This document shows positions 8,835 through 17,681 of a stretch of 64,000 nucleotides of DNA, one piece after another. A program made the translations under genes and the position numbers. Source of the DNA: Azospira sp. I13 (GTDB taxonomy: Bacteria; Pseudomonadota; Gammaproteobacteria; Burkholderiales; Rhodocyclaceae); assembly GCF_003112695.1 (NCBI RefSeq), contig NZ_BFBP01000002.1:465668-529667 (forward strand), written 5' to 3'. The notes under the pieces are model-generated. The model was not told the origin of the DNA. It did not search any database and saw nothing but the letters and a program-made list of their open reading frames with translations. Numbering within the stretch: position 1 is the stretch's first letter; the number at the start of each line of letters is the position of its first letter.

Positions 8835-8915
8835 AAATGCATAAAACTGATAATAAACATTGCGTTGGGTGATGATCCGGCCCCACAACAAGCAATTCTG
8901 AAAAGAGGCCCGTCC

Positions 8916-10793
8916 ATGAAGTCTGCCTGTCACCTCCCCCAACCGGCGGCCCGCACCCGTTTTCCCATTGCCGCTCTGGCCGGCGTTGTTGCGTTGCTCG
9001 GTGCCTGTGCCTCCCCACCGGCCCGGGAGCCGGCCAAAACCCATCTGCAAGCCGAATCGGTTCCGCCCAGCAGTGGCGCCATTCCCGCCCCCGTGCAACA
9101 GACCGTGGCCCTGCCCCGGCCGAAGGCGGCACCGCGCACCGAAACCTATTCAGTGGTCGTCAACAACGTCAAGGTGCAGGAACTGCTGTTTGCCCTGGCC
9201 CGGGATGCCCGGCTGAACGTGGACATCCACCCCGGCATCAGCGGCAATGTCACCCTCAACGCCATCGACCAGACCCTGCCCCAGATTCTCAACCGACTCG
9301 CCAAGCAAGTGGACATGCGCTTCGAGCTGGATGGCCCCAATCTGGCGGTGATGCCGGATACGCCCTTCCTGCGTAACTACAAGATCGACTACGTGAATAT
9401 GAGCCGGGATACCACCGGCACCGTTTCGGTCACCACCCAGATCGCCACTGCCGCTGCGGGCGTCACCGCCACCACCGGCGCCACTGCTGCGGGGGGCGCC
9501 GGTGCCACGGGGAGCGGCGGCAACAGCTCCGTCACCCGCATCGAGAACAAGGCCCAACACCACTTCTGGGAAACCCTGATCCAGAACGTCAAGGACATCC
9601 TGCGGGAGACCGACAAGGTGCTGCCGGAAGGCTCTTCCGAAACCATCACGGAGCAGAGCAACAGCCAGAACACCAGCGGCACCGGCGCTCCGGCCCCGAG
9701 CCAGGGGCGGGGCAGCAACGCCGCCGGCAGCCTGGTCACCAGCCCCAACGCCGCCACCTTCCAGGCAGCCGGGGCCACCGTGGTCCGTCGCAGCACCTTC
9801 CGGGAAGCCGCCTCCGTCATGGCCCACCCGGAAACCGGCATCATCACCGTGCGGGCCACCGGCCGGCAGCATGAAAAAATCCAGGAATTCCTGGATCAGG
9901 TCATGAGCAGTGCCAAGCGCCAGGTGCTCATCGAAGCCACCATCGCCGAAGTCCAGCTGGCCCAGAACTACCAGCAAGGCATCAACTGGAGCCGTATTAC
10001 CGGCGGCACCGGCTTCTCCTTCACCCAGACCGCCGGCGGCGGCATTGCCGGCCTGCTGGCCATCGGCTACACCAACCCCACCTCCGACGGCATTTTCACC
10101 AGCGCCATCCGCCTGCTGGAGACCTTCGGCACGGTCAAGGTGCTGTCGAGCCCGAAGATCAGCGTGCTCAACAACCAGACGGCGGTGATCAAGGTGGTAG
10201 ACAACCGGGTGTACTTCACCATCAAGGCCGACACCTCCCAGAACCAGGTGAATTCCATCACCACCTACACCAGCACCCTTAACTCGGTGCCCGTCGGTTT
10301 CGTCATGAACGTGACTCCCCAGGTCAGCGACAACGACACCGTGCTGCTCAACATCCGCCCCAGCATCTCCCGGGTGGTCAGCACCATTCAGGACCCCAAC
10401 CCGGCGCTGAAGAAGGGCATCAATGGCCTGACGGAGGACATCAAGAGCGAGATTCCCGTCATCCGCACCCGGGAGATGGAATCCGTCCTGCGCGTTGAAA
10501 ACGGCAACATCGCCGTCATGGGCGGCCTGATGGAAGACGTGGTGCGCAACACCGATGATGCCGTGCCCGGACTGTCCCGCCTGCCGGCCATCGGCAGCCT
10601 GTTCGCCCGCCGCGACGACACCACGGAGAAGACCGAGCTGGTCATCTTCCTGCGCCCCATCATCATCCGGGAAGCCAGCATCCACGGCGACTACGCCGGC
10701 CTGCGAGACACCCTGCCCAACCGCGACTTCTTCGGCAACAACCCAGGCCCCCAGCAGCAGCTGGTGCCCTCCGGCATGGGAGCACGGCCATGA
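8916..10793 (+). CDS. mshL: MshL, MSHA-type pilus secretin (lipoprotein)
   Basis: A 625-residue outer-membrane secretin through which the pilus exits. A lipobox LGAC ends at C31, so it is probably a lipoprotein. Residues about 75-155 form an STN/N0-like domain (YSVVVNNVKVQELLFALARDARLNVDIHPGISGNVTLNAI). A Gly/Thr-rich loop and N1-like part follow. The C-terminal secretin domain has VLSSPKISVLNNQTAVIKVVD, VGFVMNVTPQVSDNDTVLLNIRPSISR and the closing GNIAVMGGLMEDVVRNTDDAVPGLSRLPAIGSLFARR. I chose the ATG after AAAAGAGG; an ATG 17 codons upstream lacks a ribosome site and spoils the signal peptide. It ends in ATGA, coupling it to mshN. Confidence 0.93.
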   Translation: MKSACHLPQPAARTRFPIAALAGVVALLGACASPPAREPAKTHLQAESVPPSSGAIPAPVQQTVALPRPKAAPRTETYSVVVNNVKVQELLFALARDARLNVDIHPGISGNVTLNAIDQTLPQILNRLAKQVDMRFELDGPNLAVMPDTPFLRNYKIDYVNMSRDTTGTVSVTTQIATAAAGVTATTGATAAGGAGATGSGGNSSVTRIENKAQHHFWETLIQNVKDILRETDKVLPEGSSETITEQSNSQNTSGTGAPAPSQGRGSNAAGSLVTSPNAATFQAAGATVVRRSTFREAASVMAHPETGIITVRATGRQHEKIQEFLDQVMSSAKRQVLIEATIAEVQLAQNYQQGINWSRITGGTGFSFTQTAGGGIAGLLAIGYTNPTSDGIFTSAIRLLETFGTVKVLSSPKISVLNNQTAVIKVVDNRVYFTIKADTSQNQVNSITTYTSTLNSVPVGFVMNVTPQVSDNDTVLLNIRPSISRVVSTIQDPNPALKKGINGLTEDIKSEIPVIRTREMESVLRVENGNIAVMGGLMEDVVRNTDDAVPGLSRLPAIGSLFARRDDTTEKTELVIFLRPIIIREASIHGDYAGLRDTLPNRDFFGNNPGPQQQLVPSGMGARP

Positions 10794-12058
10794 GCCTGCT
10801 CATGGATGCCTTGAAGAAGGCGGAAGAAGCCAAGCGCGGCGGCGGCGAATCTCCCGCCCTCCCCCCCGGCTCGGTGACGGAGGTGGATCTGAAACTGGAG
10901 CCGATTCTGCCGGCAGGCGGCGCCCTGCCCAACCTGGACGACCACCTGGACACGGTGGATGCCGACTTGGCCGCTGTCGCCGCCAGCGCCCGCACCCCAC
11001 CGCAAGCCTCGGCCGACCGCTCCGCGGCAGCACAGCCGGCGAGCATGACCCACACCCAGGAGGTGGCCATCGAGGCCGAGCGCCAGGGCGCACGCAACCT
11101 CTTCAACGCCAAGATCACCAACGATGCCGGTCCATCGCGGCAGACCAAGATCATCCTGCTCGTCGGCGGGCTGGTCCTCGCCCTCGGGGGCATTGGCGGT
11201 TTCTTCTGGTACCAGTTGCAGGGGCTCAATCCCGGCGGGCTGACCCGCCCGCCGCCACCGGCAGCCGCCATCACCGCCCCTCTCCCGCCGCCAGCCCAGC
11301 CGGTGGCGCCAGTACAGGCCCTGACGCCCCAGCCCGCTCCTGCCACCGCCGCCCCCGCTGCCCTGCCGGAATCGGCCTCGACGAACGCCCCCGAGCCAGT
11401 AGCTCCCGTGCATCGGGAAGCACCGCCGCCCCGCCCCCAGCCGCCCCAGGCGGAAGCCTCCGGCCCGATCCGTCTCAGCCGCGGCAAGCCCCTCGGCAAC
11501 CCGGTGCTCGACCAGGCCTACGCCGCCCTGCAACGGGAAGACTTCGCCAGTGCCGCCCAGGGTTACGACAAGGTGCTGCAGGGCGATCCCCGCAACGTCG
11601 ATGCACTCCTGGGATTGGCGACCATCGCCGGGCGCGAAGGGCAGTTGCAGCGGTCCGAAGCGCTTTACCAGAAGGCCCTGGAGGCCGACCCGAAAAATCC
11701 GGTGGCACTGGCCGGGCTCAGCACCCTCAGCGGCAGTAGCGACGGGGCGGCAGAAAGCCGCCTGAAGACCATCATCGCCAGCCAGCCGGAAGCGGGCCAC
11801 GCCTACTTCGCCCTGGGCAATCTGTACGCCCGCCAGAACCGCTGGAGCGAGGCCCAGCAGGCTTATTTCAAGTCCCTCGGGGCTGACAGTGAAAACCCGG
11901 ACTACCTGTTCAACCTGGCGGTCAGCCTGGATCACCTGCGCCAGATCCGCCCCGCCCTGCAGTATTACCAGGCGGCCCTGGGCGCCGCCGAATCCCGGCC
12001 GGCCGCCTTCGACAAGGAAACGGCCCGCCGCCGGCTCCAGGAACTGAGCCCGCCATGA
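10790..12058 (+). CDS. mshN: MshN-like TPR protein of the pilus machinery
   Basis: A 422-residue bitopic protein. The N-terminus starts MSLLMDALKKAEEAKR, a conserved motif of MshN/GspB-type proteins. A single membrane helix lies at about 121-141 (TKIILLVGGLVLALGGIGGFFWY), followed by a Pro/Ala-rich periplasmic linker to about residue 225. From about 235 to the end there are tetratricopeptide repeats (AYAALQREDFASAAQGYDKVLQGDPRN, then ALLGLATIAGREGQLQRSEALYQKALEADPKN and more). It probably scaffolds assembly between the ATPase and the secretin. Both ends overlap the neighbouring genes by four bases (ATGA), so it is tightly coupled. Confidence 0.85.
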   Translation: MSLLMDALKKAEEAKRGGGESPALPPGSVTEVDLKLEPILPAGGALPNLDDHLDTVDADLAAVAASARTPPQASADRSAAAQPASMTHTQEVAIEAERQGARNLFNAKITNDAGPSRQTKIILLVGGLVLALGGIGGFFWYQLQGLNPGGLTRPPPPAAAITAPLPPPAQPVAPVQALTPQPAPATAAPAALPESASTNAPEPVAPVHREAPPPRPQPPQAEASGPIRLSRGKPLGNPVLDQAYAALQREDFASAAQGYDKVLQGDPRNVDALLGLATIAGREGQLQRSEALYQKALEADPKNPVALAGLSTLSGSSDGAAESRLKTIIASQPEAGHAYFALGNLYARQNRWSEAQQAYFKSLGADSENPDYLFNLAVSLDHLRQIRPALQYYQAALGAAESRPAAFDKETARRRLQELSPP

Positions 12059-13761
12059 ACGCCCCCAGCCCCCAGCGCCGGCCCCTGGGCCAGATTCTCA
12101 TCGCCCAGGGCATCATCTCCGAAGACCAGCTGCGCATCGCCCTGCTGGAGCAGATGAAATCCAACCAGCCGGTGGGCAAGCTGCTGGTTTCCCTCGGTTT
12201 CGTTTCCGAAACCACCCTGCGGGAGGCCCTCTCCGAGAGCCTGGGCAAGCGCTCCATCGACCTCTCCCGGGCCGTGGTGGACCCTTCGGCCCTGAAACTG
12301 GTACCGCGGGATCTGGCCAAACGCCACCACATCATTCCCCTGGATTTCGACGCGGATACCCATCGCCTGACCTTGGCCCTGTCGGACATCAACGACATCG
12401 TGGCCCTAGACAAGGTGCGGGGGCAGCTCCACGAGGAGTTGGAAATCGAGACCCTGCTGGCCGGGGAATCGGAAATCGACCGGGCCATCGACCAGTACTA
12501 CGGCTACGAACTGTCCATCGACGGCATCCTGCACGAGATCGAAACCGGCGAGATCGACTGGAAGAGCCTGCAATCGTCCTCCGACGAATACAGCCAGCCG
12601 GTGGTGCGGCTGATCGATGCCATTCTGGCCGATGCGGTGAAGCGGGATGCCTCCGACGTGCACTTCGAGCCGGAAGCCAACTTTCTGCGCATCCGCTATC
12701 GCATCGACGGCATGCTGCGGCAGATCCGCGCCCTGCATAAGTCCTACTGGCCCGCCATGGCGGTGCGTATCAAGGTCATGAGCGGCATGAACATCGCCGA
12801 GACCCGGGCGCCCCAGGACGGTCGCATCAATCTGGTCTTGAGCGGCCGCCAGGTGGACTTCCGGGTGGCCTCCCAGCCCACCATTCACGGCGAAAACGTG
12901 GTGCTGCGCATCCTCGACCGGCAGAAGGGCATCGTCCCTCTGGAAGGCCTGGGCCTGGCGGAAGACCATCTGGACCTGCTCAAGCTGATGATCGCCCGGC
13001 CCGAAGGCATCATTCTGGTCACCGGCCCCACCGGCAGCGGCAAGACCACCACCCTCTATTCGGTGCTCAACCACATCAACTCCGAGGGCGTGAACATCAT
13101 GACCCTGGAAGATCCGGTGGAGTACCCCATGGCCCTGGTGCGCCAGACCTCGGTGGCCGAATCGGCCAAGCTGGATTTCGCCAACGGCATCCGCTCCATG
13201 ATGCGCCAGGACCCGGACGTCATCCTGGTGGGCGAAATCCGCGATGCGGATACGGCCGAAATGGCCTTCCGCGCTGCCATGACCGGCCATCAGGTGTATT
13301 CCACCCTGCACACCAACTCGGCCATCGGCGCCATTCCCCGGCTGCTCGACATCGGCGTGCTGCCGGACCTGATGGCCGGCAACATCATCGGCATCGTCGC
13401 CCAGCGTCTGGTGCGCCGCCTCTGCCTCAACTGCAAGACGCCCTACCAGGCGGAGGCCCATGAATCCCGCCTGCTGGGCATTCCCGCCGAGGGCCCGCGG
13501 CCGGTCATCTACCGCCCCTGCGGTTGCGAGCGTTGCGATTTCCAGGGCTATCGGGGCCGTATCGGCATCATGGAACTGCTGCGCATGACGCCCACCATGG
13601 ACGAACTGATTGCCCACCGGGCCACTGCCCGGGAGATTCGCAACGAGGCAGCCCGCCAGGGTTTCCGCCCCCTGGCAGACGACGGTCTGCGCCGCGTGCT
13701 GGATGGCTCCACCTCCCTGGAAGAACTCTCCCGCGTGGTGGATCTCACCGACCGGATGTAA
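12055..13761 (+). CDS. mshE: MshE, pilus extension ATPase (GspE/PilB family)
   Basis: A 568-residue secretion ATPase. The N-terminal T2SSE-N/MshEN region (RPLGQILIAQGIISEDQLRIALLEQ) corresponds to the part of MshE known to bind c-di-GMP in Vibrio; whether it binds here cannot be read with certainty. Walker A GPTGSGKT is at 324-331. The Asp and His boxes follow (VNIMTLEDPVEY, MRQDPDVILVGEIRD, TGHQVYSTLHTN). A zinc tetracysteine motif (CLNC near 460, CERC near 490) marks an extension ATPase. No dedicated retraction ATPase (PilT) is in the window. The siaABCD module at 44.6 kb could supply c-di-GMP, but that link is speculation. Confidence 0.93.
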   Translation: MNAPSPQRRPLGQILIAQGIISEDQLRIALLEQMKSNQPVGKLLVSLGFVSETTLREALSESLGKRSIDLSRAVVDPSALKLVPRDLAKRHHIIPLDFDADTHRLTLALSDINDIVALDKVRGQLHEELEIETLLAGESEIDRAIDQYYGYELSIDGILHEIETGEIDWKSLQSSSDEYSQPVVRLIDAILADAVKRDASDVHFEPEANFLRIRYRIDGMLRQIRALHKSYWPAMAVRIKVMSGMNIAETRAPQDGRINLVLSGRQVDFRVASQPTIHGENVVLRILDRQKGIVPLEGLGLAEDHLDLLKLMIARPEGIILVTGPTGSGKTTTLYSVLNHINSEGVNIMTLEDPVEYPMALVRQTSVAESAKLDFANGIRSMMRQDPDVILVGEIRDADTAEMAFRAAMTGHQVYSTLHTNSAIGAIPRLLDIGVLPDLMAGNIIGIVAQRLVRRLCLNCKTPYQAEAHESRLLGIPAEGPRPVIYRPCGCERCDFQGYRGRIGIMELLRMTPTMDELIAHRATAREIRNEAARQGFRPLADDGLRRVLDGSTSLEELSRVVDLTDRM

Positions 13762-13788
13762 GCCCCGGGAACCTGGGACCAAGCGACC

Positions 13789-14988
13789 ATGGCCATTTTC
13801 AACTACAAGGCGGTAGACCCGGAGGGGCGACTGATCCAGGGGCGCCTGGATGCCATCAATCTGGTGGACCTGGAAATGCGCCTGAAGCGCATGGAAATGG
13901 ACCTGGTCAGCGGCACCCCGGTGAGCAGCTGGGACCTGTTCGGCGGCTCCGTGCCCCGCCGGGAGCTGATCAACTTCTGCTTCCACCTGGAGCAGCTCAA
14001 CCGGGCCGGCGTGCCCATTCTGGAAGGCCTGGCGGACCTGCGGGACTCCCTCGAACATCCGCGCTTCCGGGAAGTGGTGGCCAGTCTCATCGAATCCATC
14101 GAAGGTGGCCACACCCTCTCCCAGGCCATGGCGGACCATCGGCAAGTCTTCTCCAAGGTTTTCGTCAGCCTGGTCAAGGCGGGGGAACTCACCGGCCGGC
14201 TTTCCGAAGTGCTGCAAAGCCTCACCGAATCCCTCAAGTGGGAGGACGAAATTGCCTCCCACACCAAGAAGCTCATCATGTACCCGGCCTTTGTCGGCAC
14301 GATCGTCCTCGGCGCCACCTTCTTCCTGATGATCTACATGGTGCCCCAACTCAAGCAGTTCGTGCGCAACATGGGGCAGGAACTGCCGCCCCAGACCAAG
14401 GCCCTGTTCTTCGTCTCCGACCTACTGGTGAATTACTGGTACATCGCCTTGCTGCTGCCGGTATTCGCCCTGGCGCTGCTACAGTTCCTGCTGCGCACCA
14501 ACCCGTTGGTGCGGCACCGTTTCGACGCCTTCAAGCTGCGGATACCGGTCTTCGGCCCGATCCTGAAGAAGATCATTCTCTCCCGCTTCGCCAACACCTT
14601 CGCCCTGCTCTACGCGTCGGGCATTCCCATTCTGGATTCCATCCGCACCACCCAGGAGGTGGTAGGCAACCAGGTCATCCGCAAGGGCCTGGAAAAGGTG
14701 GAAGAGCTGATCGGCGAGGGCCAGAACGTCACCACCGCCTTCCACACCATCGGCCTCTTTCCGCCCCTGGTCATCCGCATGTTGCGGGTCGGCGAAAATA
14801 CCGGCTCCCTGGATACGGCACTGCGCAACGTCAGCTATTTCTTCAACCGGGACGTCAAGGAATCGGTGGACAAGATCCAGACCCTCATCGAGCCGGCCCT
14901 GACCCTGGTCCTGGGTTCCGTGCTGGGCTGGATCATGCTCGCTGTCCTCGGGCCGGTGTATGACGTGATCAGCAAGATCAAGACCTGA
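13789..14988 (+). CDS. mshG: MshG, pilus inner-membrane platform protein (GspF/PilC family)
   Basis: A 399-residue T2SSF protein with two repeated cytoplasmic domains and three membrane segments, at about residues 165-190 (YPAFVGTIVLGATFFLMIYMV), 210-235 and 370-395. Conserved signatures include EQLNRAGVPILEGLADLRDSLEH and, in the second repeat, LSRFANTFALLYASGIPILDSI with GLFPPLVIRMLRVGENTGSLD. It couples the MshE ATPase to pilin polymerisation. It begins 27 bases after mshE. Confidence 0.92.
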   Translation: MAIFNYKAVDPEGRLIQGRLDAINLVDLEMRLKRMEMDLVSGTPVSSWDLFGGSVPRRELINFCFHLEQLNRAGVPILEGLADLRDSLEHPRFREVVASLIESIEGGHTLSQAMADHRQVFSKVFVSLVKAGELTGRLSEVLQSLTESLKWEDEIASHTKKLIMYPAFVGTIVLGATFFLMIYMVPQLKQFVRNMGQELPPQTKALFFVSDLLVNYWYIALLLPVFALALLQFLLRTNPLVRHRFDAFKLRIPVFGPILKKIILSRFANTFALLYASGIPILDSIRTTQEVVGNQVIRKGLEKVEELIGEGQNVTTAFHTIGLFPPLVIRMLRVGENTGSLDTALRNVSYFFNRDVKESVDKIQTLIEPALTLVLGSVLGWIMLAVLGPVYDVISKIKT

Positions 14989-14999
14989 GAACGGCCGCC

Positions 15000-16526
15000 A
15001 TGACCCAACGCCATCTTCTTTACCTGTCGGCCCAGCAGCTTTCCGCCTTCCCCTGGAAGGGCGGCCGGCTGGGCGTGCAGACCAGCTTCCCGGCCACTAC
15101 CGAAGGACTGGCCGCTTTTCACGACTATCTGCAATCCCGGCGGGACCACCTCTTTTACCTGCTGCTGAACATCGCCGACGAAGGCTTCCAGTTCGAAACC
15201 ATTCCCTTCCTCCAGGGCCGGGACAGAGACGTTGTCCTCAAGCGCAAGCTGGGCCAGTACTTCTTCGCCACCAACCTTTCCCTGGCCCTGCGCCTGGGCT
15301 TCGACAAGGGCCGGCGCAAGGATGAGCGGCTGCTGCTGGCGGGCTTTACCAATGCCCAGGCGGTGTCGCCCTGGCTCTCGGTGCTGCAATCCCTGGACGT
15401 AGCCCTGGCCGGCATCTATTCCCAGGCCCTGCTGGGCAGCCGGCTGCTGAGGAAGCTCAAGGTGCCCGACGGCCCCTGCCTGCTGCTCACCCTGCAGGAC
15501 CACAGCCTGCGCCAGAGCTTCTACGACGAGGGCGAACTGCGCTTCTCCCGCCTCGCCCCTCTCCACGACTCCAGCATCGGCGGCATCAGCCAGGCCCTGG
15601 CAACGGAAGCCGCCAAGATGCACCAATACCTGGTCAGCCAGCGCCAGATCGCCCGGGGCCAGCCACTCAGGGCCCTGGCCCTGGTTCATCCCCAGGCGGC
15701 CAAGAGCGTAGCGGCTGCCAGTGCCGGCAACCCGGCCATCGAACTCCAGGTGCTCACCACCGACGAGGCGGCGCGGGCAATCGGCCTGAACGCCGGGCTC
15801 GCCGACAGCCGCAGCGAAATCCTCTTCCTCCACCTGCTGGCCACCCAGCCGCCAGCCCAGCAATTTGCCGACGGGGAACTGCGCCACAACTACCGCATCT
15901 GGCAGCTCAAAAAAGCACTTTCCAGCGGCGGCCTGCTGGTCCTGCTGGCCTGCCTGCTGTTTGCCGGCAAGCACTTCTACGATACAACCCGGCTGCAGGA
16001 GCAGACTGACCAGATCCAGGCCGAGGCGGCCCAAGCCAGCCAGCGCTATAACGATGTGGCGCGCACCTTCCCGCCGCTCCCCCTGGATAACGAAACCCTG
16101 CGCCAGGTAATCAACCGCTACCAGACCCTGGAACAGCAATCCGGCACGCCCCTCGGACTTTACCGTGCCCTCAGCCGCGGGCTGGAGGCCGCCCCCCAGG
16201 TGGACGTGGATGCCATCGCCTGGCAACGGGGCGCCCTGCCCGGCACCCCGGTGGCCGTCGGCAACAACCTGCCCGGGGATGAAAGCGCCCTGGTCAAGGG
16301 CGCCATCCCCATGGGGCCCCAGACCAATCCCCGCCAGGTGCTGGCCCTTTTCGAGCGATTCCTCACCGCCCTGCGGCGCGACCCGCAGCTTCAGGTCACG
16401 GTACAGCAGCAGCCTTTCGACGTGGAATCCGGCAAGGCCCTGAAGGGCGGCAGCGGCGAAAGCACGCCGGTACGCCCGGAGCCCCGGCCCTTCACCATTC
16501 TGATTACCCGGCGGGTGGCCCCATGA
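15000..16526 (+). CDS. MshI-like pilus biogenesis protein (PilM-like head joined to PilN-like tail)
   Basis: A 508-residue bitopic protein. About 300 residues precede a single membrane helix at about 305-325 (GGLLVLLACLLFAGKHFY); this part has the layout of a cytoplasmic PilM/GspL actin-like head. A coiled coil follows (LQEQTDQIQAEAAQASQRYND), then a periplasmic domain of about 150 residues compatible with PilN. It therefore seems to do in one chain what PilM and PilN do in two, as MshI proteins do. Identification rests on architecture and on position between mshG and a PilO-like gene more than on motifs. It starts 11 bases after mshG and overlaps the next gene by four. Confidence 0.65.
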   Translation: MTQRHLLYLSAQQLSAFPWKGGRLGVQTSFPATTEGLAAFHDYLQSRRDHLFYLLLNIADEGFQFETIPFLQGRDRDVVLKRKLGQYFFATNLSLALRLGFDKGRRKDERLLLAGFTNAQAVSPWLSVLQSLDVALAGIYSQALLGSRLLRKLKVPDGPCLLLTLQDHSLRQSFYDEGELRFSRLAPLHDSSIGGISQALATEAAKMHQYLVSQRQIARGQPLRALALVHPQAAKSVAAASAGNPAIELQVLTTDEAARAIGLNAGLADSRSEILFLHLLATQPPAQQFADGELRHNYRIWQLKKALSSGGLLVLLACLLFAGKHFYDTTRLQEQTDQIQAEAAQASQRYNDVARTFPPLPLDNETLRQVINRYQTLEQQSGTPLGLYRALSRGLEAAPQVDVDAIAWQRGALPGTPVAVGNNLPGDESALVKGAIPMGPQTNPRQVLALFERFLTALRRDPQLQVTVQQQPFDVESGKALKGGSGESTPVRPEPRPFTILITRRVAP

Positions 16527-17122
16527 ACATCACACCCAAGGACTGGCGCAAGCTCGGACTCAGCCTCGCCCTCTGCCTGGGCTTCTGCCTGGCGGGGGCC
16601 GCCCTCGTCCTGCTCTCCCTCGATCGCCACAAGCAGGCCCGGGCGCAGCAGGCAAGCGCCCAGACCCAGCGCAACCAGGCCCTGGGCAAGCTGAAACAGG
16701 TCAGCGAGGAAGAGAGTGAAATCAAGCTGAAGAGCGCCCTCTACAGCAATCTGGCCGCCCGCGGCATGGTCGGGGAAGAGCAGCGCCTGGAGTGGGTGGA
16801 GCTGCTGCGCAGCATCAAGGACAACCGCCGCCTGCTCGACATCCAGTACGAATTCGCTCCGCAACAGCCCCTGGGCAACAGCCCCGGGGCCTGGGGCTTC
16901 TACGCCAGCACCATGAAACTGCAACTGCAGCTGCTGCACGAGGAAGACCTGCTGAATGTCCTGGCGGACCTGCGCAACACCGCCAAGGCCCTGGTACTGG
17001 TGCGCTCCTGCGAGGTCAGCCGTCAGCCCCGGATGGTGGCCGAGCCCACCGCCCTGCATCCCAACCTCCAGGCCCAATGCACCCTGGACTGGGTCACCCT
17101 GCGCGGCCCTGCCCCCCGCTGA
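16523..17122 (+). CDS. MshJ/PilO-like alignment-complex protein
   Basis: A 199-residue bitopic protein with a short basic N-terminus, one membrane helix at about 11-32 (LGLSLALCLGFCLAGAALVLLSL), a coiled coil (about 35-75, AQTQRNQALGKLKQVSEEESEIK) and a periplasmic ferredoxin-like half. That is the standard PilO/GspM layout. It would pair with the PilN-like tail of the preceding protein. The four-base ATGA overlap indicates co-translation. The family assignment is structural rather than motif-based. Confidence 0.65.
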   Translation: MNITPKDWRKLGLSLALCLGFCLAGAALVLLSLDRHKQARAQQASAQTQRNQALGKLKQVSEEESEIKLKSALYSNLAARGMVGEEQRLEWVELLRSIKDNRRLLDIQYEFAPQQPLGNSPGAWGFYASTMKLQLQLLHEEDLLNVLADLRNTAKALVLVRSCEVSRQPRMVAEPTALHPNLQAQCTLDWVTLRGPAPR

Positions 17123-17137
17123 CCCCGGAGAAACACC

Positions 17138-17677
17138 ATGCCCCTCCTGTCATCCGGTCACCCGCTGCCCGCCATCCGCCGGCAGGATTGCTGCCCCCGG
17201 CAAGTCCGCCACGGCCTGCTGGCCCTACTGCTCTGGAGCGTGCTGGCTCCCGCCACCGTACTGGCGGACGACGGCAACCTGGGGCGACTGTTCTTCACTC
17301 CGGAGCGGCGCCAGGCCCTGGACCGGCAACGTCTTTACAACATTCCCGACAGCGCCCCAGCAGCGGAAGAGCCGGTGCTCACCCTGAACGGCATCGTCAA
17401 GCGATCCAGCGGCAAACGCACCGCCTGGATCAACGGGGTGGCCCAGCACGACGATGAAAACCTGGTGGGCGTGCGGGTCGTTCCCGGCCAGGCCCGCCCG
17501 GCCGACACCCGCCTGCAGGAAGCCGGCACCCGGCCCATCCCCCTGAATGTGGGGGATTCCCTCCACCGGGGCACCAATGAAGCGGTGGGACTGCTGCCCA
17601 GCGGCAGCCTGCTGCGGGTACCGCCAGCCCCTCCGGCAGCCCGCCCCCCTACTACGGCGGCTCGCCCCGCCCCCTAA
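17138..17677 (+). CDS. MshK/PilP-like periplasmic protein
   Basis: A 179-residue exported protein. After a basic stretch of about 25 residues there is a hydrophobic segment, LLALLLWSVLAPATVLADD, so the signal peptide is unusually long or the true start lies internally. The core (EPVLTLNGIVKRSSGKRTAWINGVAQHDD ... IPLNVGDSL) resembles the small beta domain that links pilus or type II machines to their secretin (MshK, PilP, GspC HR domain). The C-terminus is Pro/Ala-rich. It completes an I-J-K like trio and has a good CCGGAG ribosome site. Confidence 0.6.
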   Translation: MPLLSSGHPLPAIRRQDCCPRQVRHGLLALLLWSVLAPATVLADDGNLGRLFFTPERRQALDRQRLYNIPDSAPAAEEPVLTLNGIVKRSSGKRTAWINGVAQHDDENLVGVRVVPGQARPADTRLQEAGTRPIPLNVGDSLHRGTNEAVGLLPSGSLLRVPPAPPAARPPTTAARPAP

Positions 17678-17681
17678 CGCC

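Noticed and set aside
8770..8840. CRP binding site from TGTGA and TCACA
   Set aside because: The half-sites are 42 bases apart, whereas CRP needs six.
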